From IMG/VR virus record IMGVR_UViG_3300032288_004972, positions 1-60,327 of that record: a stretch of DNA of 60,327 nt; one strand, 5' to 3'. Shown one piece after another: positions 24,851-32,000 of the stretch; positions within the stretch are counted from its first letter, which is position 1, and each line of letters opens with the position of its first letter. The notes under the pieces were generated by a model, which did no database searches, had not been told where the DNA came from, and was given only the letters and a program-made list of their open reading frames with translations. The position numbers and the translations under genes were made by a program. Source of the DNA: a virus.

Positions 24851-25414
24851 TCAGCTGACAACAACCCAATCGTGGTCGAGGTCCCATGCGAGGTCCTGAC
24901 GACGGCCCCCGGCGGCGAGGTAATCTTCGTAGGTTATGCCGGGATTCGCAAGCACGATCTTGAATGACTCGAAACCTTGCGTGCCTTCGCGACGGGGATT
25001 CTCCGGCACCTTGGACTTGATGGTCTTGCCGGAGAACTCAGACACGCGCCCGCGCTTGGTGCCTTCCGGCGCGGCCTGCTTGGCGGCGGCCTTTGCCTTC
25101 TTCGGGGCCTTGGCCTGCGGCGCGGGAGCCGCGACCTCGTCGGCGTAAAGCGCCACGTCAACCGCTTTGCCATGCGCTTCAGCGAGGGCGATGAGGCGCT
25201 TCGCTGCCGTGGCCCGATCGGCGAACTTCTTGATCGGCGCGGCGGGAGTGAAATGGTTGTAGAGGTGGACCATTTCGGCGTTGGTGAACCGGGAGGTGGC
25301 GAGCTCCTCAGCGTCGGACGCGAAGATCATGCCGTTGCCGGAGGAGGTTGCGTCCTTGCGGGTCGGGTAGATCTTGATGGTGTTCTTGACGAGGTCGTAA
25401 GCGTAGGTTTTCAT
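24851..25414 (-). CDS. Early protein of unknown function, basic linker
   Basis: From the ATG at 25414 (AGGAGAAACTCAG before it) this is a 187-residue protein. The N-terminal part (residues 1-85) contains IKKFADRATAAKRLIALAEA, a helical motif seen in small phage, plasmid and alphaproteobacterial proteins. An Ala/Lys/Pro-rich linker (residues 90-120, APAPQAKAPKKAKAAAKQAA) follows, then a C-terminal domain with NPGITYEDYLAAGGRRQDLA. The basic linker suggests nucleic-acid contact. Function is unknown. Confidence 0.65.
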   Translation of the reverse strand: MKTYAYDLVKNTIKIYPTRKDATSSGNGMIFASDAEELATSRFTNAEMVHLYNHFTPAAPIKKFADRATAAKRLIALAEAHGKAVDVALYADEVAAPAPQAKAPKKAKAAAKQAAPEGTKRGRVSEFSGKTIKSKVPENPRREGTQGFESFKIVLANPGITYEDYLAAGGRRQDLAWDLDHDWVVVS

Positions 25415-25467
25415 CTGAGTTTCTCCTTGTATGAGGGGGTGCCGCCGTTGACCGGCGGGTTTTCTGA

Positions 25468-25761
25468 TTAGAGCTTCGGCTTGATCGCCAGAGTGGCGAT
25501 GTTCTTGGTCACCTTGGCGAAAGCGATTTCGCACTGCTTGCGCACGTCCTCGGCGAGGTGAGCGGCAGCTGCCGCCTTCCAGTCAACGGTCGTGCGGTCG
25601 GAAAGCTTGACGAGCACGATGCAGCGGTCGCCCTCGACGATCTCCTGCCCGGTCGCGAGGATTTCCTCACGGAGGCGCTTCATCTCGATTTCGAGCTCTT
25701 CGACGCGGGCCTTGAGCGAAGCGTAGCGGTCAGCGAGCGAGGTGTTCAGCAGGTCAGTCAT
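25468..25761 (-). CDS. Small early protein with N-terminal coiled coil
   Basis: The 97-residue protein is read from the ATG at 25761, which follows the conserved ATGGAGATGGAA ribosome binding leader. Residues 10-40 are a coiled coil (SLKARVEELEIEMKRLREEI). The rest, DRCIVLVKLSDRTTVDWKAA and EIAFAKVTKNIATLAIKPKL, is a mixed domain resembling parts of small phage nuclease-associated or annealing proteins, but no assignment is safe. It has its own duplicated leader. Confidence 0.6.
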   Translation of the reverse strand: MTDLLNTSLADRYASLKARVEELEIEMKRLREEILATGQEIVEGDRCIVLVKLSDRTTVDWKAAAAAHLAEDVRKQCEIAFAKVTKNIATLAIKPKL

Positions 25762-25857
25762 TTCCATCTCCATTTACATCAACCGTGTTTTCTTTCTGCC
25801 TGAGATTTTCAGAAAAGAAAACAAAAAAGATGCACCTTGATGAATTATTTTTCATCA
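25762..25857 (-). promoter_or_regulatory. Duplicated early leader, copy 1, with upstream hairpin
   Basis: Read on the minus strand, 25830-25762 carries TTTTTTGTTTTCTTTTCTG, GAAAATCTCAGGCA and TTGATGTAAATGGAGATGG. This closely parallels the leader at 27228-27297. GTTTTCTTTCTG (25787-25798) and CAGAAAAGAAAAC (25810-25822) also form an imperfect inverted repeat. Upstream, TGATGAA (25838-25844) and TTCATCA (25851-25857) make a short hairpin that starts at the stop of the glycosylase gene. Promoter plus ribosome-binding leader is likely. Confidence 0.6.
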
Positions 25858-26277
25858 GTCCTTGTGGGAGGGCACCGGGCGCTTGGGCTTGGCCATGATT
25901 TCCGCCAGCCGCTGTTCCAGCCGGGCGCGGTTCAGCGCTTGGTCGGCCTTGGTCGGTTTCCAGCTTTTGAACAGGTGGGGCGGCAGGCCTTCCGTCAAAC
26001 CCTTCAAATCCGGGAAATTGACCATCTTCTTGCGGGCGATCATTTCCACGACGAGGTCGGCGTAGCGCTCCGTGAGGTAGCGCAGCCGGGGGTAAAAGAA
26101 CTTGATGTGGCCGGTGCCGAGCGTGTAGGCCGCCGGGATGCCCGGAACCTTTGCCGGGTCCTCGCCGCGCTCCAGCGCCTTGCGGACATAAGCGAAGACG
26201 CGAGGGAGCTCGTGGTATTCAGCGATGAGGTGCTTGGTGTGGAGCTCCTCAACAGGGACGCAATTGATCCGGGTCAC
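25855..26277 (-). CDS. denV: T4 endonuclease V-like pyrimidine-dimer DNA glycosylase
   Basis: The 140-residue protein matches T4 endonuclease V in length and motif. It begins MTRINCVPVEELHTKHLIAE, giving catalytic Thr2 and Arg3 after Met removal, and continues with YHELPRVFAYVRK, which holds catalytic Glu23 and Arg26. LGTGHIKFFYPRLRYL matches the T4 LGAGHVTFFYDKLEFL segment. The enzyme cuts the glycosyl bond at UV-induced cyclobutane dimers and then the backbone. It uses a GTG start overlapping the previous stop (GTGA). It would let the phage repair UV damage, useful in sunlit water. Confidence 0.9.
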   Translation of the reverse strand: MTRINCVPVEELHTKHLIAEYHELPRVFAYVRKALERGEDPAKVPGIPAAYTLGTGHIKFFYPRLRYLTERYADLVVEMIARKKMVNFPDLKGLTEGLPPHLFKSWKPTKADQALNRARLEQRLAEIMAKPKRPVPSHKD

Positions 26278-26513
26278 TTGCCTTCCTCCATCATGATTTC
26301 GGTGATGTATTCAACAGCATCTTTGGACGTGATCAAGTGCTCGATGCTGTGGCCCAGCACGTTGACGCCGAGCGCCTTGAGCGAGACTTCAGCTTTGGCC
26401 GTTTCCTCGAGCGAAGGGAAAAACAGCGTGCGGCTCGTCCAGATGTCCAGCGGCGCGAGGGCGCTGTCTTGCCCGGACTTGAATTTGATGTTCAGTTTGT
26501 AGATTGGAGTCAT
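26274..26513 (-). CDS. Small early protein, unknown
   Basis: The 79-residue protein starts MTPIYKLNIKFKSGQDSALA and appears to be a small alpha/beta domain ending in the helix SKDAVEYITEIMMEEGK. The ribosome binding region is weak (CAACTCAA). It overlaps the glycosylase start by GTGA, so the two are co-translated. No family is recognised. Confidence 0.6.
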   Translation of the reverse strand: MTPIYKLNIKFKSGQDSALAPLDIWTSRTLFFPSLEETAKAEVSLKALGVNVLGHSIEHLITSKDAVEYITEIMMEEGK

Positions 26514-26542
26514 TTGAGTTGGTCTCCGTTGAGAGGAAGGGA

Positions 26543-26560
26543 GAGGGGCCGGAGCCCCTC
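26543..26560 (-). terminator. GC-rich hairpin at the end of the first minus-arm gene
   Basis: On the minus strand GAGGGGC and GCCCCTC pair around a TCCG loop; the stem begins at the stop codon of the gene. Only a mixed CT stretch follows, so it may attenuate rather than stop transcription. Confidence 0.5.
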
Positions 26561-27227
26561 AGTTCTTGGGTGAAAGTTCCTTGGGGCGAGAGATCAAGGT
26601 TTGCTTGACGCCCTCGCGGACAGCGTGGTCTTTGATGGTCGCTTTCACGCGGACGACTTCGCCCTTCTCGCCGAGCACGTTCGAGCCCTTATAAATAATC
26701 GTGTTGCCATCCGGGTCGGTGCAGCCGTTCACGTGGGTCGTTCCGAATTGCGTATCGAAGCTTACGACGAATTTGATCGTCAGTTCGAAATCCCGGCGCT
26801 CGCCAACGGTCCCGACGTGAACTGAGCGCGCGGCCTCTGCGGCGAACTTTTCCTTGCGCTCTTCAATCCGCTTGGCAGCGCGCTCGATCATATCGAGAAC
26901 GGCTTTTTCTTGGCCGGGCGTCAGCGAGCCCCATTCGTTCAGGGACTCCCGCATTTTGGCATGAAACACGCCGTACGACGCCTTGACGAGCGGATGATGG
27001 ACGAACTTGTCTTCGTCCACCCAACGACCCGCGAACTCGCCCACCTCGAGCAAAAAGTCCTTGCACTTTTGCGCATTTGGGGAAGAGGCGAGCCAGCGTT
27101 TTTCCCTTCCACGCAGAGCATTCGCAGCGATGCGTGCCTGAGCGGCGGCAATGTAAGCCTGATCGTTTTCAACATGATCCGGCACGTTGATCCGGGGAAG
27201 GCGAGGAGTGCGGGCTGCAAGGGTCAT
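26559..27227 (-). CDS. Early protein with C-terminal OB-fold-like domain
   Basis: The 222-residue protein is read from the ATG at 27227 after the conserved ATGGAGATGAAA leader. Residues 1-125 are helical and charged (AQKCKDFLLEVGEFAGRWVD and EKAVLDMIERAAKRIEERKE). From about residue 140 a beta-rich part follows (GTVGERRDFELTIKFVVSFD, TTHVNGCTDPDGNTIIYKGS, GEVVRVKATIKDH and KQTLISRPK). It is similar to small OB-fold units found at the end of phage and plasmid replication or nuclease-associated proteins. It may bind single-stranded nucleic acid. It is the first gene of the minus arm. Confidence 0.65.
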   Translation of the reverse strand: MTLAARTPRLPRINVPDHVENDQAYIAAAQARIAANALRGREKRWLASSPNAQKCKDFLLEVGEFAGRWVDEDKFVHHPLVKASYGVFHAKMRESLNEWGSLTPGQEKAVLDMIERAAKRIEERKEKFAAEAARSVHVGTVGERRDFELTIKFVVSFDTQFGTTHVNGCTDPDGNTIIYKGSNVLGEKGEVVRVKATIKDHAVREGVKQTLISRPKELSPKN

Positions 27228-27468
27228 TTTCATCTCCATTTACATTCAACAAACGCATTATGCCTGATCTTTTCCAAAAAGAAAACAAAAAACGTCGACC
27301 TGCCGAGGTCTAGTTTCCTTTTCAGAACAAGCACTTATCACACCAAACGTCCGCCCCCTGAAAAAAGTTCCCAAAAATCCAAAAAACAAGGTGCTTTTTA
27401 TAAAAAACCGGCGCAGTCTCAGCCCGTGGCAAAACAAAGCGATTTGCTTAAGCCCACAGGAGTCAAAA
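27228..27468. promoter_or_regulatory. Divergent early promoter region
   Basis: The 241-base gap separates the two divergent arms. The minus-side leader (27297-27228) reads TTTTTTGTTTTCTTTTTGG, GAAAAGATCAGGCATAATGC, then TTGAATGTAAATGGAGATG. CATAAT is a good -10 candidate. GACCTGCCGAGGTC (27297-27310) is a small dyad in the centre. The plus side is A/T-rich with GTGCTTTTTATAAAAAACC near 27390 and a GGAG ribosome binding site at 27459. Early promoters for both arms most likely lie here. No longer repeat was seen. Confidence 0.6.
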
Positions 27469-28275
27469 ATGGCAAAATCTGATACGCAGACCCTCGCTCC
27501 GGTCACTTCAAAGAGCGCCCTCCCAACCACCGCGAATGACGACATGTTCTTCTCTCAAGCCGGAGACGGCCTTGAGAACGTCAAGTCGAACGACCTCATC
27601 ATCCCCCGGCTCACCATTTTGCAGGCGTTGAGCCCGCAAGTGCAAGCCAAGAAGCCTGAATACATCCAAGGTGCGCAGGTCGGCGACATTTGCGACGTTG
27701 GCACCGGCGAGATTTTCGAGCCGCCGCTCGTGTTTCTCCCCGTTCACTACGTGAAGCAATATCTCGAGTGGGCACCGCGTTCTTCGGGCAAGGGACTGGT
27801 CAAGATCCATGACAGCGCTGACATCCTTGAGCAGTGCACGATGGACGAAAAGAACCGGGCGCATTTGCCTTCGGGGAACTACATCGCCGAGACCGCGCAG
27901 TTTTTCGGGCTGAACATTTCAGCCGGTGGACGGCGCTCGTTTCTCCCGATGTCAAGCACGCAGCTGAAAAAGGCCCGGCGCTGGTTGACGCTGGCGACGA
28001 GCGAAAAGGTTGCGCGCCCGGACGGTTCGACGTTCACGCCGCCGTTGTTCTACCGGACCTACAACATTTCCGTTGTTGACGAGAGCAACGCGGAAGGCTC
28101 GTGGGCGGGTTGGAAGATCGAGCGCGGCGCGAAGCTGCAGGAGCTCGGCGACGGCTGGCAAAACTTGTACAAAGAGGCGATGGACTTCCGTGACTCGATC
28201 AAGCGTGGCGAGCTCCGTGGTGACCTTGATCGCGAAGAAGGCAGCGCCGCAATGCATGACGACGCAGCGATGTGA
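27469..28275 (+). CDS. Conserved early phage protein, possible ssDNA-binding type
   Basis: The 268-residue protein is read from the ATG at 27469 (ACAGGAG before it). Conserved parts are NDLIIPRLTILQALSPQVQA, GAQVGDICDVGTGEIFEPPL, FLPVHYVKQYLEWAPRSSGK and a C-terminal WAGWKIERGAKLQELGDGW, then an acidic tail (DLDREEGSAAMHDDAAM). The pattern is common at the head of podophage replication operons. A mixed beta core with an acidic C-terminal tail would fit a single-strand binding protein such as T7 gp2.5, but no direct family match is claimed. Own terminator downstream suggests high expression. Confidence 0.7.
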   Translation: MAKSDTQTLAPVTSKSALPTTANDDMFFSQAGDGLENVKSNDLIIPRLTILQALSPQVQAKKPEYIQGAQVGDICDVGTGEIFEPPLVFLPVHYVKQYLEWAPRSSGKGLVKIHDSADILEQCTMDEKNRAHLPSGNYIAETAQFFGLNISAGGRRSFLPMSSTQLKKARRWLTLATSEKVARPDGSTFTPPLFYRTYNISVVDESNAEGSWAGWKIERGAKLQELGDGWQNLYKEAMDFRDSIKRGELRGDLDREEGSAAMHDDAAM

Positions 28276-28284
28276 CGTCAACTG

Positions 28285-28312
28285 AGAGGAGGCGCAATGC
28301 CTCCTCTTTTTT
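28285..28312 (+). terminator. Rho-independent terminator
   Basis: AGAGGAGGC (28285-28293) and GCCTCCTCT (28299-28307) form a perfect 9-bp stem with loop GCAAT, followed by TTTTT. It lies 9 bases after the stop of the first plus-arm gene. It would limit read-through into the downstream early genes. Confidence 0.85.
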
Positions 28313-28335
28313 CGCCCTTTTTCGAGGAAATGAAG

Positions 28336-28899
28336 ATGACTGAGGATTTTGGTTTCGATATCGAGCAAGAGCAGACCGGCGACACCATGCAGCGCATGCG
28401 CGCCATGGCTTCGGAAGTGATTGCACAAGAGCGTCTCGTCGAAGAGCTTGAGGAAAACCTCGCTGAAATCAAGAAGCAGCTGAACAAGCTCAAGATGATT
28501 GAGCTCCCGGACCTCATGGCCGAATGCGGCATGAGCGAGTTGAAAACGGATGACGGCGTGACGATCAAGATCGAGGATTTTGTTTCCGGATCGCTGCCGA
28601 AAGACTTTGATAAGCGTGAAGCCGCTATTTCATGGCTCGAGGATCATGACGCTGCGGGCCTCATCAAGACGGAATTGACGCTCGCCTTCGAAAAGTCTCA
28701 GCACAATGAAGCCATGAGCCTCGCTGCGGAATTGCACGAGCGGGGTTATGATTCAGCCGCAAAGATGGGTGTTCATCCGCAAACGCTCATCGCTCATGTG
28801 AAAGAGCGCCTGCGCAAGGGCGAAGAAGTGCCGCTGGAGGTGCTGGGCCTTTACGCCGGGCGGACCGCAAAGATCAAATTCCCAAAGGTGAAAACATGA
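28336..28899 (+). CDS. Conserved phage coiled-coil early protein
   Basis: From the ATG at 28336 the protein has 187 residues. The preceding GAGGAAATGAAG resembles the leader pattern of other early genes. Residues 20-65 form a strong coiled coil (ERLVEELEENLAEIKKQLNK) followed by LPDLMAECGMSELKTDDGVT, an arrangement seen in a widespread podophage protein (DUF7173-like, from memory). The C-terminus has GVHPQTLIAHVKERLRKGEE. It is usually next to the presumed single-strand binding protein, as here. Function is unknown. It overlaps the next gene by 4 bases. Confidence 0.75.
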   Translation: MTEDFGFDIEQEQTGDTMQRMRAMASEVIAQERLVEELEENLAEIKKQLNKLKMIELPDLMAECGMSELKTDDGVTIKIEDFVSGSLPKDFDKREAAISWLEDHDAAGLIKTELTLAFEKSQHNEAMSLAAELHERGYDSAAKMGVHPQTLIAHVKERLRKGEEVPLEVLGLYAGRTAKIKFPKVKT

Positions 28900-29519
28900 G
28901 CTTCCTTGCCAAGCGGTTCACCATCGCCTTTCAGCTTTCTTCGGTGCAACGGTTTTCTCGTGACTTCATGCAGAAGCCCGAGAACGTGCTTGAGCACATC
29001 GGCTTTTGCACATTTTACGCAACGCTGCTGGCCAAGAAGGCAGAGGCCGCTGGCATCAAGGTTGACTACGCTGCGCTCATGACCGCTGTCATGGCGCACG
29101 ACATCGACGAATCCGTGCTTGGGGACATGCCCCGCAGCACAAAATACCTGACGCCGCAGATCCGGAGCTCTGTTGCGAGAGCGGAAGAGATCGTCGTCGG
29201 CAAAATTTCTGACTGGCTCGGAACGAACCTTTCCCCCGCTTGGTTCAATGCAAAGGTCGGCCTCGAAGGGGAGATCCTGAAGCTCTCTGACATTGCCGCC
29301 GTCGTGTACAAAAACTGGGTTGAGGTTGAGATGCTGAACAACCGGAGCTTTCTCCGGGTTTGCCTCGAAACGCTTGGCTACATTGAATCAATCGAACGTG
29401 AGGATTACTCTTTTGTTTTTGCAGACGAGATCGAAGAACTCAAGACGATGGTTCGAATGATCCTGAACAAGCATGCTCCAACAGACGCTGATGAACTGTT
29501 TCTTCATGTAAGGAAATGA
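28896..29519 (+). CDS. HD-domain phosphohydrolase (5'-deoxynucleotidase-like)
   Basis: The 207-residue protein has an HD-domain pattern like YfbR: VLEHIGFCTFYATLLAK supplies His34 and AVMAHDIDESVLGDMPRSTK supplies His68-Asp69. A later acidic residue lies in LKLSDIAAVVYKNWVE. YfbR-type enzymes remove phosphate from deoxynucleoside monophosphates. Together with the following ThyX-like, deoxyribosyltransferase-like, HAD and dCMP deaminase genes it indicates active nucleotide remodelling. It ends 2 bases before the next gene. Confidence 0.8.
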   Translation: MSFLAKRFTIAFQLSSVQRFSRDFMQKPENVLEHIGFCTFYATLLAKKAEAAGIKVDYAALMTAVMAHDIDESVLGDMPRSTKYLTPQIRSSVARAEEIVVGKISDWLGTNLSPAWFNAKVGLEGEILKLSDIAAVVYKNWVEVEMLNNRSFLRVCLETLGYIESIEREDYSFVFADEIEELKTMVRMILNKHAPTDADELFLHVRK

Positions 29520-29521
29520 AA

Positions 29522-30613
29522 ATGCAAATCGAACGCGCTCCCGTCACGGCCCAACTGGAATGGTACGGTTCCATCACCCAGATCAAAAAGGCATGGGAGG
29601 TTTCCCGGCCTGCGGATTTCGATCCGAAAATCGAGAACATCCTCAAGATGGACGTTCCGGTCAATGAGTTTTTGCAATTGCAGTTCGCCGTCACTGCGCC
29701 GGTGCTGGTCCGTGAAGTCATTTGCTCCATGCGCAATCATGTCGTTTGGGCGCGCTCAAGCCGCGTCGACGACCTCACGCATTGGAAGGTCGCCCACACT
29801 GTCACAGAAGACCAATTTTTTGAATTGCAGATCAAGCACGGAAGGATGATGCACGAAATGAAATCGCATCATCAGGACGACTTCCGCCGTCTGTTGCCGC
29901 TGGCCTACATGACCACGTTCAGTTTTCAAATGTCGGTGCGTGACTTTGTGCGATTCTCGATCTGGGCAGAGCGGACGAGGAACGTGGTTTTGTACGTTTT
30001 CTGCAAGCGCTGCCTGACGGCGCTTGAGGAGGCGCTGCCGGTCCTCGCGTCATGGATTGATGATTTGGTTCGTGACGGCGCGTATTCTGTCGGGGAATTG
30101 TTGCCGCGTCCATCTTCGCAAGACAATGCGCGGCTCGGCGCTTTCATCGGCATCACCAGCAAGGTCCCTCTTGGACTCAGGGCGCAATTCATCCGTCACC
30201 GGGCGATCATGATTGCCGACAATTTCGCGGACTACCTCGCTCCAGAATATATGACGGCCGACATGACGGCGCTCGTTGATTTGCAAGCAGTTATGCATGA
30301 GGATTTCGCCATTCAGCTTGTTCGCAAGCGCAGTTGCTGGATTGCGCAGACGGATTTGTGGAAGCCGATCATTGGCCAGCTTTCCACGTTCATCGCGACG
30401 GACCAAGCGCTCCCTTGTTACGACGGCCAATGCCGGTTCAAGAGAGACAATGACCTGCGCAAGGCGGACAAAGATCCTTCGCCGCCCTGCCCCGTTGCGG
30501 CCCGGTTGCATGGCGAACGGATGAAGCCATTGCATGCCATCGCAGCATATGACTACGCTGAAAACCGCCCCAACAAGAACTTCTGGATGGAGGAGATCGA
30601 CAATGTTGCGTGA
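29522..30613 (+). CDS. Divergent ThyX-like flavin-dependent thymidylate synthase family protein with extra C-terminal domain
   Basis: The 363-residue protein is read from the ATG at 29522 (AAGGA, 7-base spacing). Two stretches align with ThyX by eye. FLQLQFAVTAPVLVREVICS (residues 50-69) followed by MRNHVVWARSSR corresponds to the region of the RHRxxxxNExSxRY motif. RRLLPLAYMTTFSFQMSVRD (about 122-141) matches the R..LP...T.F.....R helix. The usual RHR is altered to R-N-H. A C-terminal part of about 170 residues adds FIRHRAIMIADNF and a Cys-containing CYDGQCRFKRDNDLR segment. It may make thymidylate or a modified pyrimidine nucleotide. Function is not proven. Confidence 0.6.
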   Translation: MQIERAPVTAQLEWYGSITQIKKAWEVSRPADFDPKIENILKMDVPVNEFLQLQFAVTAPVLVREVICSMRNHVVWARSSRVDDLTHWKVAHTVTEDQFFELQIKHGRMMHEMKSHHQDDFRRLLPLAYMTTFSFQMSVRDFVRFSIWAERTRNVVLYVFCKRCLTALEEALPVLASWIDDLVRDGAYSVGELLPRPSSQDNARLGAFIGITSKVPLGLRAQFIRHRAIMIADNFADYLAPEYMTADMTALVDLQAVMHEDFAIQLVRKRSCWIAQTDLWKPIIGQLSTFIATDQALPCYDGQCRFKRDNDLRKADKDPSPPCPVAARLHGERMKPLHAIAAYDYAENRPNKNFWMEEIDNVA

Positions 30614-31082
30614 ATTTATTTACGATGTTTATCTCGCAGGACCGTTTTTCACCGAAGAGCAAAAGTCTATCATGGACAGAGCGAAGCGGCTGCTGACGCA
30701 GCGCCGAATCGTTGTCGCAGATCCAAGAGACTTTTCACCGATCATTTCAGACATGACGGAAAAGCCGACGCCGGAGCTCTGCAAGGAAATCTACGACGGT
30801 AATATATACGCGATGAGCAACTCAGCTTGTTGCTTCGCGAACATTGACTTCAAGGACACCGGAACGTCTTTCGAGATGGGTTGGTTCGCCTCGAGGCGCA
30901 GACCAATCTTAACTTTCTCATTCAAGGGCGCTGAGGCGAACGTCATGCTCGCTCAATCATCGAAGGGTCATGTTTCTTCCGCACCGGATTTCGAGAATTT
31001 TGTATGGGACGCAGAGCCGCTGATTCGTAACCAGACGCTCGAGACGCTCGGCGTTCTTCCGCTCGCGGAGGCGGACGAATGA
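30603..31082 (+). CDS. Nucleoside 2-deoxyribosyltransferase-like protein
   Basis: The 159-residue protein has a strong GGAGGAG ribosome binding site inside the preceding gene. Its N-terminus has DVYLAGPFFTEEQKSIMDRA, the NDT-type substrate loop. The core has GNIYAMSNSACCFANIDFKD, then TGTSFEMGWFASRRRPI, where the Glu in FEMG is the usual catalytic nucleophile and DTGT the preceding motif. NDT enzymes swap the base on a 2'-deoxyribonucleoside; relatives hydrolyse modified nucleotides (for example DNPH1/RCL type). It overlaps the ThyX-like gene by 11 bases and the HAD gene by 4, so all three are coupled. Confidence 0.8.
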   Translation: MLREFIYDVYLAGPFFTEEQKSIMDRAKRLLTQRRIVVADPRDFSPIISDMTEKPTPELCKEIYDGNIYAMSNSACCFANIDFKDTGTSFEMGWFASRRRPILTFSFKGAEANVMLAQSSKGHVSSAPDFENFVWDAEPLIRNQTLETLGVLPLAEADE

Positions 31083-31531
31083 AAGACCGCACTGTCATCT
31101 TCGACATTGACGGGACGCTCTCCGATGCGACGCACCGCCAGCCCTTGGCACAGACGCGCCAATGGGATGCGTTTCATGAGAAATGCCTCGAAGATCCCGT
31201 CATCGCGCCAATCGCGGATCTCATGCGATGGATGGCCGTCCGTTGCACCACGATTTTGCTGACAGGTCGCAACGAGCGGTTCCGACACCTGACAGTTCAG
31301 TGGCTCGAGCAGGCCGGGCTCGCAGGAATGTACGACAAACTTCTCATGCGTCCGGACAATGATTTCAGCGTTGATCATGACATGAAGATCGCAGCCATCG
31401 AAAAGCATTTCAAAAGCAAGGATGCTGCGCTCGAGACCGTTTGGTTCGTTGTTGAAGACAGGGACTCGGTTGTCGAGGCGCTTCGGAACTATGGGTTCAC
31501 TGTCCTTCAACCATGCACAGGGAGCTATTGA
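31079..31531 (+). CDS. HAD-superfamily phosphatase, polynucleotide-kinase-phosphatase-like
   Basis: The 150-residue protein has the HAD nucleophile motif IFDIDGTLSD (Asp9 and Asp11), then HRQPLAQTRQWDAFHEKCLE, ILLTGRNERFRH (motif II Thr) and a C-terminal FVVEDRDSVVEALRNYG (motif IV acidic residues). This is close to the phosphatase half of T4 polynucleotide kinase (PseT), without the kinase half. It may remove 3'-phosphates from nucleic acid ends or act on nucleotides made by the neighbouring enzymes. Confidence 0.8.
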   Translation: MKDRTVIFDIDGTLSDATHRQPLAQTRQWDAFHEKCLEDPVIAPIADLMRWMAVRCTTILLTGRNERFRHLTVQWLEQAGLAGMYDKLLMRPDNDFSVDHDMKIAAIEKHFKSKDAALETVWFVVEDRDSVVEALRNYGFTVLQPCTGSY

Positions 31532-31545
31532 TTCGCAGGGAGAGA

Positions 31546-31737
31546 ATGATCATAGATTCGGAATCATCAACGCAAGGCAATAGTCAAGAAAGGCCCGTCA
31601 TAGAAATCGCGAAATTCGTTGACTGGATTATGCGGGAGATTTTCGATGACAGCGAGCCTGATGGCAGCGAGAACACGTCCTATCCTCAGCGTGAGGTCTT
31701 CTACAGATCGAGCAACAGCGCAACACTTTGGGCGTGA
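31546..31737 (+). CDS. Small protein, unknown
   Basis: A 63-residue frame starting MIIDSESSTQGNSQERPVIE with GGGAGAGA before it; an upstream start at 31513 would overlap the HAD gene. The middle is an acidic amphipathic segment (EIAKFVDWIMREIFDDSEP). No family is recognised. The last third lies over a stretch that is open in several frames, so its exact end and reality are less certain. Confidence 0.4.
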   Translation: MIIDSESSTQGNSQERPVIEIAKFVDWIMREIFDDSEPDGSENTSYPQREVFYRSSNSATLWA

Positions 31738-31778
31738 CAGTCGGGAGAGACCGGCAGCCAACTTAGAAGGCCAGAAAT

Positions 31779-31991
31779 ATGAACGACCGCAGCAAGCCAA
31801 GAATGGACGCTAACGAAGCGCTCTCAAATGTCGGGAACGCCGTCAAAGTCTTTGGCGAGGATTACGAATATGTCGGCGCTTTGACTGCCGTCTTTACAAA
31901 AAGGCGCGGGGGCGGTGTCCGTGTCGTTGTCGAGGACGACAATGGGCGTCTTTTCATCCACAAGCCCGAAAACCTCCGTACCAACAAATAA
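31779..31991 (+). CDS. Small conserved phage protein with SH3-like strands
   Basis: This 70-residue protein has VKVFGEDYEYVGALTAVFTK, then GGGVRVVVEDDNGRLFIHKP, a pattern of four short strands seen in many small phage proteins between metabolism genes. It might be a small beta barrel. The ribosome binding region is weak (AAGGCCAGAAAT). No function is known. Confidence 0.7.
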   Translation: MNDRSKPRMDANEALSNVGNAVKVFGEDYEYVGALTAVFTKRRGGGVRVVVEDDNGRLFIHKPENLRTNK

Positions 31992-32000
31992 GGCCCCACA

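Noticed and set aside
25442-25458. CCGCCG/CGGCGG hairpin followed by TTTT on the plus strand
   Set aside because: It would terminate plus-strand transcription, but no plus-strand gene lies here; on the transcribed minus strand no T-run follows.
31690-31760. Stretch translating in one frame as RSSTDRATA, a text known from frames read across tRNA genes
   Set aside because: No cloverleaf could be drawn: the D stem partner is missing, the anticodon stem pairs only three bases and there is no GGTTCGAATCC-type T loop. A decayed tRNA or chance is possible, but no tRNA is called.
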